DNA of 64,000 bases from Daejeonella sp. H1SJ63 (lineage in GTDB: Bacteria > Bacteroidota > Bacteroidia > Sphingobacteriales > Sphingobacteriaceae). Positions 52,565 through 62,202 of the stretch are shown here, piece after piece. A program made the translations under genes and the position numbers. The stretch covers positions 372,001 through 436,000 of the forward strand of contig NZ_JARKMZ010000028.1 in NCBI RefSeq assembly GCF_029360775.1, written 5' to 3'. Each line of letters opens with the position of its first letter. Position 1 is the stretch's first letter. The notes below the pieces were generated by a model. That model was given only the letters and a program-made list of their open reading frames with translations, searched no databases and was not told the DNA's origin.

Positions 52565-53110
52565 ATGGAAAATAATAAGCCGGAACTTCATGATGACGGG
52601 TATTTATTACTCCAGTTGCAACAAGGTTGTAAAACTGCTTTTAATATCCTGTATAACAAGTATTGGGAGCACACCTATTCAAATGCCTATAAACGTTTGC
52701 AGGATACTGAGCAGGCAAAAGATATTGTTCAGGAGATCTTTGTAAGTATCTGGATGAACAGACAAAATTCAATAACAAATCTGCCGGCATATCTTAGTAT
52801 CTCAGTTCGTAATCAGGTATTTAAACTAACTGCAAAAAACAAAAACCTGTCTCCGTTTATTGAGGCTTTTGAAAATATACCGGCTTCTAATCAAAAGACA
52901 GATTCTAATATTCTTTATGATGAATTTTACAGGGCTTATGAAGCCTTGTTGCTTAAACTCCCGCCTAAACGGCAGCAGATATTCAGATTAAGGTTTCATG
53001 AAGATATTCCAACTAAAACAATAGCTGTGCAGATGCGGATTTCCCGCAAGACGGTTCAAAATCAATTGGGGAAAGCAATTGATCAGTTGCGTGTAATACT
53101 TCAGGATTAA
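52565..53110 (+). CDS. ECF RNA polymerase sigma factor
   Basis: The 181-residue protein has region 2 (DIVQEIFVSIWMNR) and region 4 (LPPKRQQIFRLRFHEDIPTKTIA with a helix-turn-helix). It is of the Bacteroidota SusC-linked ECF type. It heads an ECF-FecR-SusC-SusD set, so it probably drives the susCD genes once a signal is relayed through the STN domain and FecR. The gap 52266-52564 upstream has only a near-match to a -7 element (TATATTTT). Confidence 0.92.
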   Translation: MENNKPELHDDGYLLLQLQQGCKTAFNILYNKYWEHTYSNAYKRLQDTEQAKDIVQEIFVSIWMNRQNSITNLPAYLSISVRNQVFKLTAKNKNLSPFIEAFENIPASNQKTDSNILYDEFYRAYEALLLKLPPKRQQIFRLRFHEDIPTKTIAVQMRISRKTVQNQLGKAIDQLRVILQD

Positions 53111-53286
53111 TACTTCATCATTTTATTTAGGTTTCTTTCTTAACAGTTTGCTTAATTTTTGTTTTATCCGGCATTCTTGCCTTTTCATAATTAAACCAGG
53201 GGTTTCAAAAAAAAATATTTTCTTAAACAATAGGACATTCCTGAAAATTAAGGTCTTAATGTAAAGTTCAGTCTTGAATTTTAATT

Positions 53287-54273
53287 ATGAACAGATCTTA
53301 TATACTTGAGTTGTATCATAAATACTTAGCAGGAAAGGCTTCAAAGGAAGAACGCGAACTGCTTTTAAGTCATTATGAACTGTTTGATTCAGAATCTGAC
53401 GGGCTGGATTCACTGTCTGATCTTGAAAAGAAGGTTATTCGTGATGAAATTGAAGAAGAAATCAGACAAAAGATTTCCGCAGCAGAGAAGACAGTTAACT
53501 CACTGTCTAAAAAACGTTATTTATGGATGACTGGAATTACTGTGGCAGCTTCACTGCTTATATTCTTTAGTATTTCCATTGTTCAAAATACCTCTAATAA
53601 ACCTCATGTTTCAGGTTCGGTCTTATCCAGGTTAACTCAGGAAAAGGAAAATCGTTTGATTCGCTTACCTGATGGCAGTTCTGTAATTATCAGTGCGGGC
53701 AGTAAACTGAATTATCCATCATCATTTGATGGATTAGCAAAAAGGGAAGTCTATCTGGATGGGGAGGCTTATTTTGATGTAAAGCACAATTCGGTTAAGC
53801 CATTTGTAATCTATACCGGCAAACTTAAAACAACAGTTTTGGGGACTGCATTTAATATAAGTGCATGGTCAGATTCAGATGATATCACAGTTACAGTTGC
53901 CAGAGGTAAGGTAAAAGTAGAGGATCTTGATAATAAGACTATTGGTGTAATTACTCCTAACCATCAGATTAAATACGACAAAATTAATACGAATATCGTT
54001 GAGAAAGAGGTCAGCAGTCCTGAATACCTTAAATGGAAAGAGGAGGATCTTTTGCTAAGCGATGTTTCTGTTGCTGAGGCAGCTGAATTACTGGAAGATC
54101 GTTATAAAGTGAAGATTCATATCTCTGATAATCAGATTAAATCAAAACGCTTTACAACAATTGTTAGAAAAGAAGAAGCTCTTGATAAAATTTTGAATAG
54201 TATTTCGGAATTTAATGATGCAGTTTATAGTTATGATAATGATAAATCGTCGATTATTATTAATTCGAAATAG
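53287..54273 (+). CDS. FecR-type anti-sigma regulator
   Basis: The 328-residue protein has a cytosolic anti-sigma part (residues 1-75), one membrane helix (YLWMTGITVAASLLIFF, about 77-95), a periplasmic FecR domain (RLPDGSSVIISAGSKLNY, VYLDGEAYFDV) and a C-terminal DUF4974-like domain. It should hold the ECF factor and release it when the SusC STN domain signals. It lies between the ECF gene and susC. Confidence 0.92.
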   Translation: MNRSYILELYHKYLAGKASKEERELLLSHYELFDSESDGLDSLSDLEKKVIRDEIEEEIRQKISAAEKTVNSLSKKRYLWMTGITVAASLLIFFSISIVQNTSNKPHVSGSVLSRLTQEKENRLIRLPDGSSVIISAGSKLNYPSSFDGLAKREVYLDGEAYFDVKHNSVKPFVIYTGKLKTTVLGTAFNISAWSDSDDITVTVARGKVKVEDLDNKTIGVITPNHQIKYDKINTNIVEKEVSSPEYLKWKEEDLLLSDVSVAEAAELLEDRYKVKIHISDNQIKSKRFTTIVRKEEALDKILNSISEFNDAVYSYDNDKSSIIINSK

Positions 54274-54337
54274 ATAAATGATCAACTTTTAAAAACTTAA
54301 ACCTCAGTCTATGTCCCCAGATCTACCACCATGAAAA

Positions 54338-54373
54338 ACCCCTGAACTCCTGATTGCTCAGAGTTTCAGGGGT
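54338..54373 (+). terminator. hairpin between fecR and susC
   Basis: Stem ACCCCTGAA with TTCAGGGGT, extended by CTC/GAG, lies 65 bases after fecR. There is no T run after it. It may act as an attenuator or processing site in the 200-base gap 54274-54473, which shows no small gene. Confidence 0.5.
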
Positions 54374-54473
54374 AGCATTGTTGCCTGACTGCCATCAGGA
54401 TACAATTGTTGTTTTAAATTCTGCATGAAGATTTAATCATGCAATTCGATAACTTTTAAAACGAAGTAAAATT

Positions 54474-57400
54474 ATGATTTTTTTTACACTACTTGCTGAA
54501 CGTCAGCAAACGGACCTGTTTCCATTTGATCTGAAGCTTTTATTCAGATCGATATATCGATTAATTATGCAGCTCAGATTAGCATTTTTTATAATCCTGA
54601 CTACATCAATCCAGCTTTTTTCGGCACCTCCGGTAAAAAGTCAGGCTATTGATAAAGTAGAGATAAGCCTCGAGTTGAAAAACGAGTCTTTGATTAAAGC
54701 TTTTCAAAAAATTGAAAAGCAAAGTCCTTTTCAGTTTATGTATCGTTTGGCTGATGTCAGGGAAATCAATAAACTGGAAATGCCAACAGCAAAAATGTCT
54801 GTTGCTGAAGTGTTGAATCAGCTTCTGGCAAATACCTCGCTTGACTACAGACAGGTTGATAACCGCATCCTTATTATGAGCAATCAGAACAAGCTTAAGG
54901 GTGAATTACAGAATAACTTAGATGTTGTTGTACGCGGACAGGTAACCGATGCCAAAGGTGAAAGCCTTCCGGGTGTTAGTGTTAAAGTTAAAGGTACAGA
55001 AATAGGAGCTTCTACAGATATTGATGGAAGGTATTCTCTGACAGTTCCTGATAATGCAACTCTTGTATTTACCTATATAGGTTATATAACTAAAGAGGTT
55101 GCTGTAAACAGCCAATCCACAATAAATGTTATTCTTGAGTCAACTTCAACTTCTCTCAGCGAAGTTGTTGTAACTGCATTAGGTGTTAAGCGTGAAGCAA
55201 AATCACTGACTTATGCTACACAGGGTGTAAGTGCAAAAGAACTGACAGAGACACGTACTTTGAATGTTATGAATGCCTTACAGGGTAAAGTAGCCGGTAT
55301 GAGTATTGAAACAGCCGGTACAGGTTTGGGTGGCCAGGCTCGTGTTGTTCTGAGAGGAAACCGTTCAATCTCAGGAAACAGTGGTCCCCTTTATGTTGTT
55401 GACGGAGTTCCAATGAGCACAGCAATAGCTAACTTTAGTCCGGATAATATTGAATCTATCAACGTATTGAAAGGTCCAAATGCTGCAGCCTTGTATGGCA
55501 GTGCGGCTCAGAATGGGGTTATTATTATCGAAACTAAAAAAGGTAAAGAAGGTCAGGTTCAAATTAGCGTGAATGAAACATTCCAGACAGGACAACCTCT
55601 TCTATATTTCAAGCCTCAGAATGAGTATGGACAGGGAGTTACAGGTGTATATAATGCAACAGCTGAAGAATCCTGGGGGCCAAAAATGACCGGTCAGATG
55701 GTGAATCATTGGTCAGCTGCTCCCGGTAAAGCAGGAACGCAGTATGCATTCTCACCTCAGCCAAATAATTATAAAGATGTATTCCAGAACTCAACTTATG
55801 TGACGCATAACGTTACTGCCTCAGCAGGTTCTGCAAATACACAAACGGCATTTTCTTATACCAGAGAAGATGCAAAAGGATTGATGCAGACTAATAAGTT
55901 AAGAAGAGATAATGCATCTATCAGGGTAACCAGCAAGTTGAAAAAATGGCTTTCACTGGATACCAAATTAAATTATATCCGGAACGAAATTGATAACCAG
56001 AACGGAACCGGAGATAATGCGGCTAATAACCCATATATGAATATTTATCGTTTACCGCGAAATATTCAGTTTGATGATCTTAAACAATTTGAATATACTG
56101 ACGCAGCCGGTGCTAACAAGCAAAACTTCTGGAATCCGGGCTCTACAATAGGCAGGAATCCATTCTGGATCATGAACCGTGTTGTTAATTATGAAACAAC
56201 AGATCGTATAATTGCCTTGGGTTCATTGACCATTGACTTTACTGATAAATTAAAATTAATGGCAAGAACATCGTTTGATGGAGGATCCAGCACTACTGAA
56301 AGAAAGGCATGGATTGATTCTTATGGTGGCGGACAGGATAATTTTGGTAGCTATAGTGCCAGCATTACCGGTCCGGGTCAAATCTGGAACCATGATGCCC
56401 TTTTGACTTATAATAGTAACATCACCAAAAATCTGAATGTTTCAGCTTTGGCTGGTGGTACTTTAAGAAAGACAGATGGTTCAGGTAGTATCAGTGCGAG
56501 TACACAACAGGGACTGATTATTCCTAACTTCTTCTCATTTGGTAATACAGCCCTCACTCAGGGTGCATTTAATCCGGCCACAAGACAAGAGTTACAATCC
56601 CTGTACTTCTCAGGTAATTTTGGATGGAAGAATTATCTTTATCTTGATATCACCGGACGTAACGACTGGAGTTCAACCCTTCCTGCCAACAGCCGGTCAT
56701 ATTTTTATCCATCTGTAGGTCTTTCTTCAATTCTTACAGATATGATCCCGGGGCTACCTGATGTGATTTCATATGCAAAGCTTAGGGCTTCTTATGCCAA
56801 AGTAGGTAACAGTGCCTCACCTTATCAGTTAAACCGCTCTGCTGCCTTTGCAGGAACCGGTGGAAATTATGGTTTCATCACTTTAGGGGCTATTTTGCCT
56901 AATGCAAATCTTAAACCGGAAACTACTGAAGGATATGAAGTTGGATTGGATACCCGCTTGTTTGATGGTCGTTTAGGACTGGATATCACAGCCTACAAAA
57001 CCAATACTTTTGACCAGCTGTTTACAATTAGCTTACCATCGGGTTCCGGAGCGGCTTCCTTTTTTACTAATGGTGGAGACGTACAGAATACGGGAGTGGA
57101 GGTTGTATTATCGGCCACACCAGTCCAAAATGCAAATGGCTTAACCTGGGACATCAGCACTAATTTCGGAAAAAATAAGAACTGGGTTAATAAGATCTCT
57201 GATGATCGTCCAAGAATAATTGTTGGAGGTGATTCATATATGTCTGATTTCGTAGTAGCTCAGGGACAGGAATTTGGTAATATTTATACCAGAGGATGGG
57301 CCAGAGATGCTCAGGGAAGCGTGATTGTAGGTGCTAATGGTTTGCCAAACCTGACTCCCGGAAGATCTGTATTAGCTGCCAATTTTAACCCTGACTGGAT

Positions 57401-57941
57401 GGGTGCTATCACAAATAATTTTTCTTATAAGAATTTCAATTTTAGTTTCCTGATCGAGCACAGACAAGGTGGTAGTATGGTTTCCATTACCGATGGACTT
57501 CTGTACGGTGAAGGAATTACCAAAGAAACACTTGCGGGAAGAGAAGGTGGTTTAGTATTTGGAGAGAATTTATTTCCAAATGAGACCGGGGTGCTGGCTA
57601 GTGGATCACCGAATACCACTGCTATAAGTTCACAAACATTCTGGAGAACAATTGGAGGTAGAAATGCTCCGATAGGTGAAGCATTTATTGTCAGTGCAAC
57701 AAATACCAGAGTCAGAGAAGCTTCACTTGGCTATACTTTCCCTAAGTCCATGTTGAGCAAGGTCGGATTTATCTCAGGTGCCAAATTATCACTGGTTGGA
57801 AGGAATCTGTTCTTCTTAAAGAGAACAGGTAACTGGGATCCGGAAATTCTTTCAGGAGCAGGTACTGCATCTGCAGGTTTCCAAACCTATGTTCCGCCAA
57901 CTGAAAGAACTTTTGGTTTAAATCTGAAGATAGATTTTTAG
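54474..57941 (+). CDS. SusC/RagA-family TonB-linked outer membrane transporter with STN domain
   Basis: The 1155-residue protein has a signal peptide (about residues 32-55), an STN domain (QSPFQFMYRLADVREI) and a CarboxypepD_reg-like domain (GQVTDAKGESLPGVSVKVKG). The plug follows (VVDGVPMSTAIANFSPDNIES) and then the barrel. The STN domain marks a transducer type that signals to FecR. ATG at 54567 is an alternative start giving a shorter signal peptide. It imports oligosaccharides or peptides with the SusD protein next to it. Confidence 0.94.
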   Translation: MIFFTLLAERQQTDLFPFDLKLLFRSIYRLIMQLRLAFFIILTTSIQLFSAPPVKSQAIDKVEISLELKNESLIKAFQKIEKQSPFQFMYRLADVREINKLEMPTAKMSVAEVLNQLLANTSLDYRQVDNRILIMSNQNKLKGELQNNLDVVVRGQVTDAKGESLPGVSVKVKGTEIGASTDIDGRYSLTVPDNATLVFTYIGYITKEVAVNSQSTINVILESTSTSLSEVVVTALGVKREAKSLTYATQGVSAKELTETRTLNVMNALQGKVAGMSIETAGTGLGGQARVVLRGNRSISGNSGPLYVVDGVPMSTAIANFSPDNIESINVLKGPNAAALYGSAAQNGVIIIETKKGKEGQVQISVNETFQTGQPLLYFKPQNEYGQGVTGVYNATAEESWGPKMTGQMVNHWSAAPGKAGTQYAFSPQPNNYKDVFQNSTYVTHNVTASAGSANTQTAFSYTREDAKGLMQTNKLRRDNASIRVTSKLKKWLSLDTKLNYIRNEIDNQNGTGDNAANNPYMNIYRLPRNIQFDDLKQFEYTDAAGANKQNFWNPGSTIGRNPFWIMNRVVNYETTDRIIALGSLTIDFTDKLKLMARTSFDGGSSTTERKAWIDSYGGGQDNFGSYSASITGPGQIWNHDALLTYNSNITKNLNVSALAGGTLRKTDGSGSISASTQQGLIIPNFFSFGNTALTQGAFNPATRQELQSLYFSGNFGWKNYLYLDITGRNDWSSTLPANSRSYFYPSVGLSSILTDMIPGLPDVISYAKLRASYAKVGNSASPYQLNRSAAFAGTGGNYGFITLGAILPNANLKPETTEGYEVGLDTRLFDGRLGLDITAYKTNTFDQLFTISLPSGSGAASFFTNGGDVQNTGVEVVLSATPVQNANGLTWDISTNFGKNKNWVNKISDDRPRIIVGGDSYMSDFVVAQGQEFGNIYTRGWARDAQGSVIVGANGLPNLTPGRSVLAANFNPDWMGAITNNFSYKNFNFSFLIEHRQGGSMVSITDGLLYGEGITKETLAGREGGLVFGENLFPNETGVLASGSPNTTAISSQTFWRTIGGRNAPIGEAFIVSATNTRVREASLGYTFPKSMLSKVGFISGAKLSLVGRNLFFLKRTGNWDPEILSGAGTASAGFQTYVPPTERTFGLNLKIDF

Positions 57942-57985
57942 TAAATTTTATCATTAATAATATTCAATTAGATAGTATTAATATC

Positions 57986-59653
57986 ATGAAAATATCAAAT
58001 CATATAAATAGAAGCGTGGCCTTTATGGCGATACTTCTTACCTTAGGGACAGGTTCATGTACCGACCAATTCGATGATCTCAATACTCCCCGCGCACAAC
58101 TTACTGTTGAGCAAATGGATGCGAGTATGGTTGGATTTGCGTTCGCTGAGGCTCAGCATTTTGGAATGAGAGCCTGGTATCAGGGCAATAACCTTTTTGC
58201 CGGTGAATACTCACAGTTTCACGCTATTATTCATCCTAACTTTGCATCCGCAAATTTTAACGGTCCGGGCAGCTGGTTAAACTTGTTAATGGAAGGTTTT
58301 TATTCGAATACAGCTTATGGAGCTGCAGCGAACCAGCTTGATTTAGTTCTTAAAACAACCGCAGCAAAAAATCTGAAGGTTGAAAATGCGCTTGCCAAGA
58401 TTTGGAAGGTTGCATTGTACCATCGTCAAACGGATTATTTTGGACCGATCATCTATTCTAATTTTGGTAATGGTAAAACTAGTGTTGCTTTTGATTCTCA
58501 AAAGGATATCTATTACGATTTCTTTAAGATTCTGGATGAGGCAGCAGTAGATTTGAGAGCTGCAAATCCGGCAGTCAAAATTTTCCCGATTAGTGGTGGA
58601 TCTCATGATCTTGTGTACGATGGGAATGTGTTAAAGAATCTTAAATTCTTGAATTCTTTGCGTTTGAGACTGGCGATGAGAATCTCTTATGTTGAACCGG
58701 CTAAAGCTAAACAGGAAGCTGAAAAAGCAGTATCCGCACCGGAAGGTCTTATCACAAACAATGCAGATAATGCACTTTCTAAGGTTAAAATTGACGGTAC
58801 CAATGTAAATAAGCTAAGCACAATTACTTATATCAGTGAATTTGTATTAAGCTCTACTCTTGCAAGTCTGATGAATGGCTATGAGGATCCCAGAATTCCT
58901 GTTTATACTCAGCCATGCTGCGGACGTTTAACTCCTGCCACTGCTGTATTTGGTGGGTTGGTTGGATTAAGAAATGGTAACCCTCCGGGGCAAAGAGGAA
59001 CTAACCTCGATTTGCAATATTCCTATGTTGGGAAAAAATGGTTGCCGATTAATAACGGAGGTACCAATGAGCCCGATCATATTATGGAAGCTGCAGAGGT
59101 GTTTTTCCTGAGAGCTGAGGGTGCATTAAGAGGATGGAATATGGGTGGAACTGCACAGCAGTTTTACAATGAAGGAATCAAAGCATCTCTTAAATTCAGA
59201 GCTAATGCTTCAGATGCTGTAATTGATGCTTATGTTAACAGTACTAAGCTGCCTGCAAAACCATTAGATAGATTCGGTAAGCCGGATGTAAGAAATAGTC
59301 CTCCTGTAACTGATATTCCGGTCCTTTATGAAACAGCTGGAAGTTTTGAGAGACAATTGGAGCAGATCATCACTCAGAAATGGCTTGCGCTTTTCCCAAT
59401 GAATGATACTGAAGCCTGGGCTGAACGTCGCAGAACAGGTTATCCAAGAGGTTATGCGATTATTGAGTCTGCTAATCCAGTTCTTACAAGAACTCAGCTG
59501 GCGAGAAGATTAATCTATCCACCAAACTCTTATTCCACCAATAAGGTGGCAACAGAAGCCGCTTTGGCTTTATTAGGTGGGCCGGATACTTATGCAACCA
59601 GACTTTGGTGGGATGCTAAGCCTTTGGCATCTTATCCAACTCCAACAGATTGA
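57986..59653 (+). CDS. SusD/RagB-family nutrient-binding lipoprotein
   Basis: The 555-residue protein has a lipoprotein signal (lipobox TGSC, Cys26) and a SusD-like helical repeat fold of the SusD-like_2 type (PTRAQLT-like start, QKWLALFPMNDTEAWAERRRTGYP near the C-terminus). It forms the lid over the SusC barrel. It is 44 bases after susC. It is followed by two hairpins that should reduce read-through. Confidence 0.92.
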   Translation: MKISNHINRSVAFMAILLTLGTGSCTDQFDDLNTPRAQLTVEQMDASMVGFAFAEAQHFGMRAWYQGNNLFAGEYSQFHAIIHPNFASANFNGPGSWLNLLMEGFYSNTAYGAAANQLDLVLKTTAAKNLKVENALAKIWKVALYHRQTDYFGPIIYSNFGNGKTSVAFDSQKDIYYDFFKILDEAAVDLRAANPAVKIFPISGGSHDLVYDGNVLKNLKFLNSLRLRLAMRISYVEPAKAKQEAEKAVSAPEGLITNNADNALSKVKIDGTNVNKLSTITYISEFVLSSTLASLMNGYEDPRIPVYTQPCCGRLTPATAVFGGLVGLRNGNPPGQRGTNLDLQYSYVGKKWLPINNGGTNEPDHIMEAAEVFFLRAEGALRGWNMGGTAQQFYNEGIKASLKFRANASDAVIDAYVNSTKLPAKPLDRFGKPDVRNSPPVTDIPVLYETAGSFERQLEQIITQKWLALFPMNDTEAWAERRRTGYPRGYAIIESANPVLTRTQLARRLIYPPNSYSTNKVATEAALALLGGPDTYATRLWWDAKPLASYPTPTD

Positions 59654-59660
59654 TGTTTTT

Positions 59661-59705
59661 AATAGCAGTTATTGATTTTCAATAATCAATAACTGCTATT
59701 TTATT
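59661..59705 (+). terminator. first hairpin after susD
   Basis: A 17-bp stem (AATAGCAGTTATTGATT with AATCAATAACTGCTATT) is followed by T-rich sequence. It is a strong terminator. Confidence 0.8.
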
Positions 59706-59724
59706 CTTAGCATAAAGTTTAATG

Positions 59725-59755
59725 ATACTTTCCCCGAAAGGGGAAAGTATTTCTT
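59725..59755 (+). terminator. second hairpin after susD, GAAA tetraloop
   Basis: A perfect 11-bp stem (ATACTTTCCCC with GGGGAAAGTAT) closes on a GAAA loop and is followed by TTCTTT. It stands in tandem 20 bases after the first. The rest of the 236-base gap 59654-59889 holds nothing I can name. Confidence 0.75.
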
Positions 59756-59889
59756 TAATCAATCTCTGATGTGGGATCTAAATTATTGATTCAGAGCTCA
59801 GAGAGCCTTATTTAAATTCTCTTTATTTATATAAAGAATGTGCTCTCTTGTTAATTTTCTATGATCACAAACTCCATAATCTGATTAAT

Positions 59890-62151
59890 ATGAAAAAAGT
59901 TTTTACCCTTCTTTCATTATTGGTGATAAACTGTTTTACAGCAATCTCATTATTGGCACAGATTACTGTAGAAAGTAAGTCGGGATCTGCCGGCTCATTG
60001 AGAAATGATGATCTGAAAAATAACTCAAAGCTCAGGTTTAAGGAAAGTAAATTGGATGCCACAGGTATTGAGAAAGAAGCTCAACTGATCAGTTTAAAAT
60101 TTGATCAAAGTAAGAATATAATCAGGATTCAGGAAACTGAACTTGTAGAAGATGACGCTCCGGCTGCAGGTCTTCCGGAAGGGTATAAAACATATACCAA
60201 AGGCCCTGTTGAATGGGTTGAAGATCTCAGAAAAGGAATTGTCATAAAAAAGATTTTATCTCTTGAAAATACTGCTGCAGGATCAGCGAGAGTAGTTTTC
60301 AAGGGAATGGAAGTGAAGGGAAACAAAGAACCACTTCATTTTTCTATCAATGGGGAAAAATTTATCAGGCCGGCTTCTCTTATAGCTTATCCTCAGGCCA
60401 GACAATATATAGACATGGCAGGTCTTGATCGCTGGTTTTACGTCGATCTTCCTGTAAATAAACTCCGCAAAGGGAATAATGAATTATTGATGTGGACCGA
60501 AAGTGATTCAACCTCATGGAGAGTTCTGATTGCCCATATCAACGAATTTAAACGAGGATCTCTTACACGTACCAGTCCGAACCGTTCTATGAAAAGTAGT
60601 AACGGAGGCCGGACCTGGAGCGATAAGCGACTGGGTGCAATGGATAATATTGATGGCGAATATTCAGTCAGATTGAGCTTAGATCGTTATTTACCATCCG
60701 GAGAGTATAGTTCTCCTTTAATAGATCTGGTGGATGGTGAAAATGCTTTAAAAAAGAGCATTTCAAATCTTCGGGTGCGCTTTCAGCCTGATTTTAACAT
60801 ACCTGCAAAAACAAGTATCAAAGCCTTCGTTCGTTTTGGATCGGGACCTGTTTTGGGAGATCAGACCTGGACTGAATGGCAGCTTCTTGAAAAAGATCGG
60901 GAGTATGCAATGGCAGACCGTCGTTTTATGCAATGGAAAGCTCAGTTAGAAACAAGTGATCTTTTAGAGAGCCCCTCAATAAAGGGAATGAACTTTATAG
61001 CCGAGTGGGAAGATCATTCATTGAATAAAAACTCCGGTGTTAATGCCAGAATTATCAATAACGGGAAAATCATTCAGTCTTCCTATCCATTCAGCTATGA
61101 AAATCTGAATCACCTAGATCTTAAGAGATACAGAGAAAGCCATAAACTTGATCAGATTGTCAAAGGCGCTTTATCTGAGTTTGAAATCATGATGCGTTTA
61201 TTGAACTGGGCTTACCGGGTACCTCTGAGAAGTGAGGCTTATTCATGGAACTGGAACGATGTAACCCGTACTCCGGTTATTGCTGAGGGTACAGGTATGC
61301 CGCAGTTGAACGGCCCCTTTTTTAAAGGAAGACGAATGGTTGAAATGTGTCTGTATCCAAATCAGGCATTGATTGGTGCCTTGCTTTCTTTAGGTTATCA
61401 GGCACGTCATATTAATATTCATAGCGAAGGTGAGAGTGGGCATGAGGTTACAGAAGTTTGGTCAAACGAATTGAATAAATGGATCTATATGGATGCTACC
61501 CGCGATTACTATTATTTTGATCCGGAAACCGGCATTCCATTTAACCTGCTCGAGATTCATAATCTGCTTGCTGCAAAAATGCCCCGTGTTGAAGACTGGA
61601 AACGTCCATTTGCACCTGAAATTGGTAAGGAGCTGGTCAAAGGTCTGAATGTGGGTCAGCGGCAGGGCAATAATCCATTTTCGATTCAGGAGGGAGGAGG
61701 TACTCACATTCTGGAGATTATGGGACATTTCAGAATTATTCCAAGAAATGATTTTCTGTCAAATCCTTTACCTGTTCCGGTTCATACCGGTGATACGATG
61801 TGGGGCTGGGACGGATTCTTAAACTGGTATGATCAGGTTTTCCCAAAGAGGGATGAGTATCAAAGGTACTCTGACCGGGCCTCCGATTTTTATCAGCCTC
61901 TGAATCAGGCGAAAATCAATTTGATGGAAACCGATAAATCAGGTGTGCTGAAGGTTATCGTGGATAGTTTTACCCCGGGTGGTTCCGATGGCCTTCTGGT
62001 AAAGGTTAATGAAGATAACTGGCAAAGCCAAAGCCAAACGGTTTGGGATTGGCAATTGCTGGCCGGCCTGAATACAATTAAGGTTCGTACCAAAAATACC
62101 CGCGGTATACTTGGCCCGGTAAGCGAGATTCAGGTAAGTTATAATCCATAA
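59890..62151 (+). CDS. exported transglutaminase-like protein, unknown function
   Basis: ATG at 59890 (MKKVFTLLSLLVINC) gives a signal peptide ending SLLAQ; TTG at 59848 is rejected. Residues 25-420 are beta-rich and unassigned. Residues 430-560 contain a transglutaminase-like core with Cys487 (MCLYPNQALIGALLSLGY), His518 (GHEVTEVW) and Asp535 (YMDATRDYYYF), the expected triad. It could be a peptidase or amidase rather than a cross-linker. It is downstream of susCD and upstream of an M28 peptidase. Confidence 0.75.
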   Translation: MKKVFTLLSLLVINCFTAISLLAQITVESKSGSAGSLRNDDLKNNSKLRFKESKLDATGIEKEAQLISLKFDQSKNIIRIQETELVEDDAPAAGLPEGYKTYTKGPVEWVEDLRKGIVIKKILSLENTAAGSARVVFKGMEVKGNKEPLHFSINGEKFIRPASLIAYPQARQYIDMAGLDRWFYVDLPVNKLRKGNNELLMWTESDSTSWRVLIAHINEFKRGSLTRTSPNRSMKSSNGGRTWSDKRLGAMDNIDGEYSVRLSLDRYLPSGEYSSPLIDLVDGENALKKSISNLRVRFQPDFNIPAKTSIKAFVRFGSGPVLGDQTWTEWQLLEKDREYAMADRRFMQWKAQLETSDLLESPSIKGMNFIAEWEDHSLNKNSGVNARIINNGKIIQSSYPFSYENLNHLDLKRYRESHKLDQIVKGALSEFEIMMRLLNWAYRVPLRSEAYSWNWNDVTRTPVIAEGTGMPQLNGPFFKGRRMVEMCLYPNQALIGALLSLGYQARHINIHSEGESGHEVTEVWSNELNKWIYMDATRDYYYFDPETGIPFNLLEIHNLLAAKMPRVEDWKRPFAPEIGKELVKGLNVGQRQGNNPFSIQEGGGTHILEIMGHFRIIPRNDFLSNPLPVPVHTGDTMWGWDGFLNWYDQVFPKRDEYQRYSDRASDFYQPLNQAKINLMETDKSGVLKVIVDSFTPGGSDGLLVKVNEDNWQSQSQTVWDWQLLAGLNTIKVRTKNTRGILGPVSEIQVSYNP

Positions 62152-62202
62152 TAATTCAGAATAATCCCGGGCAGTTTAATACGGACCGGATCAGTCGGGA
62201 AA

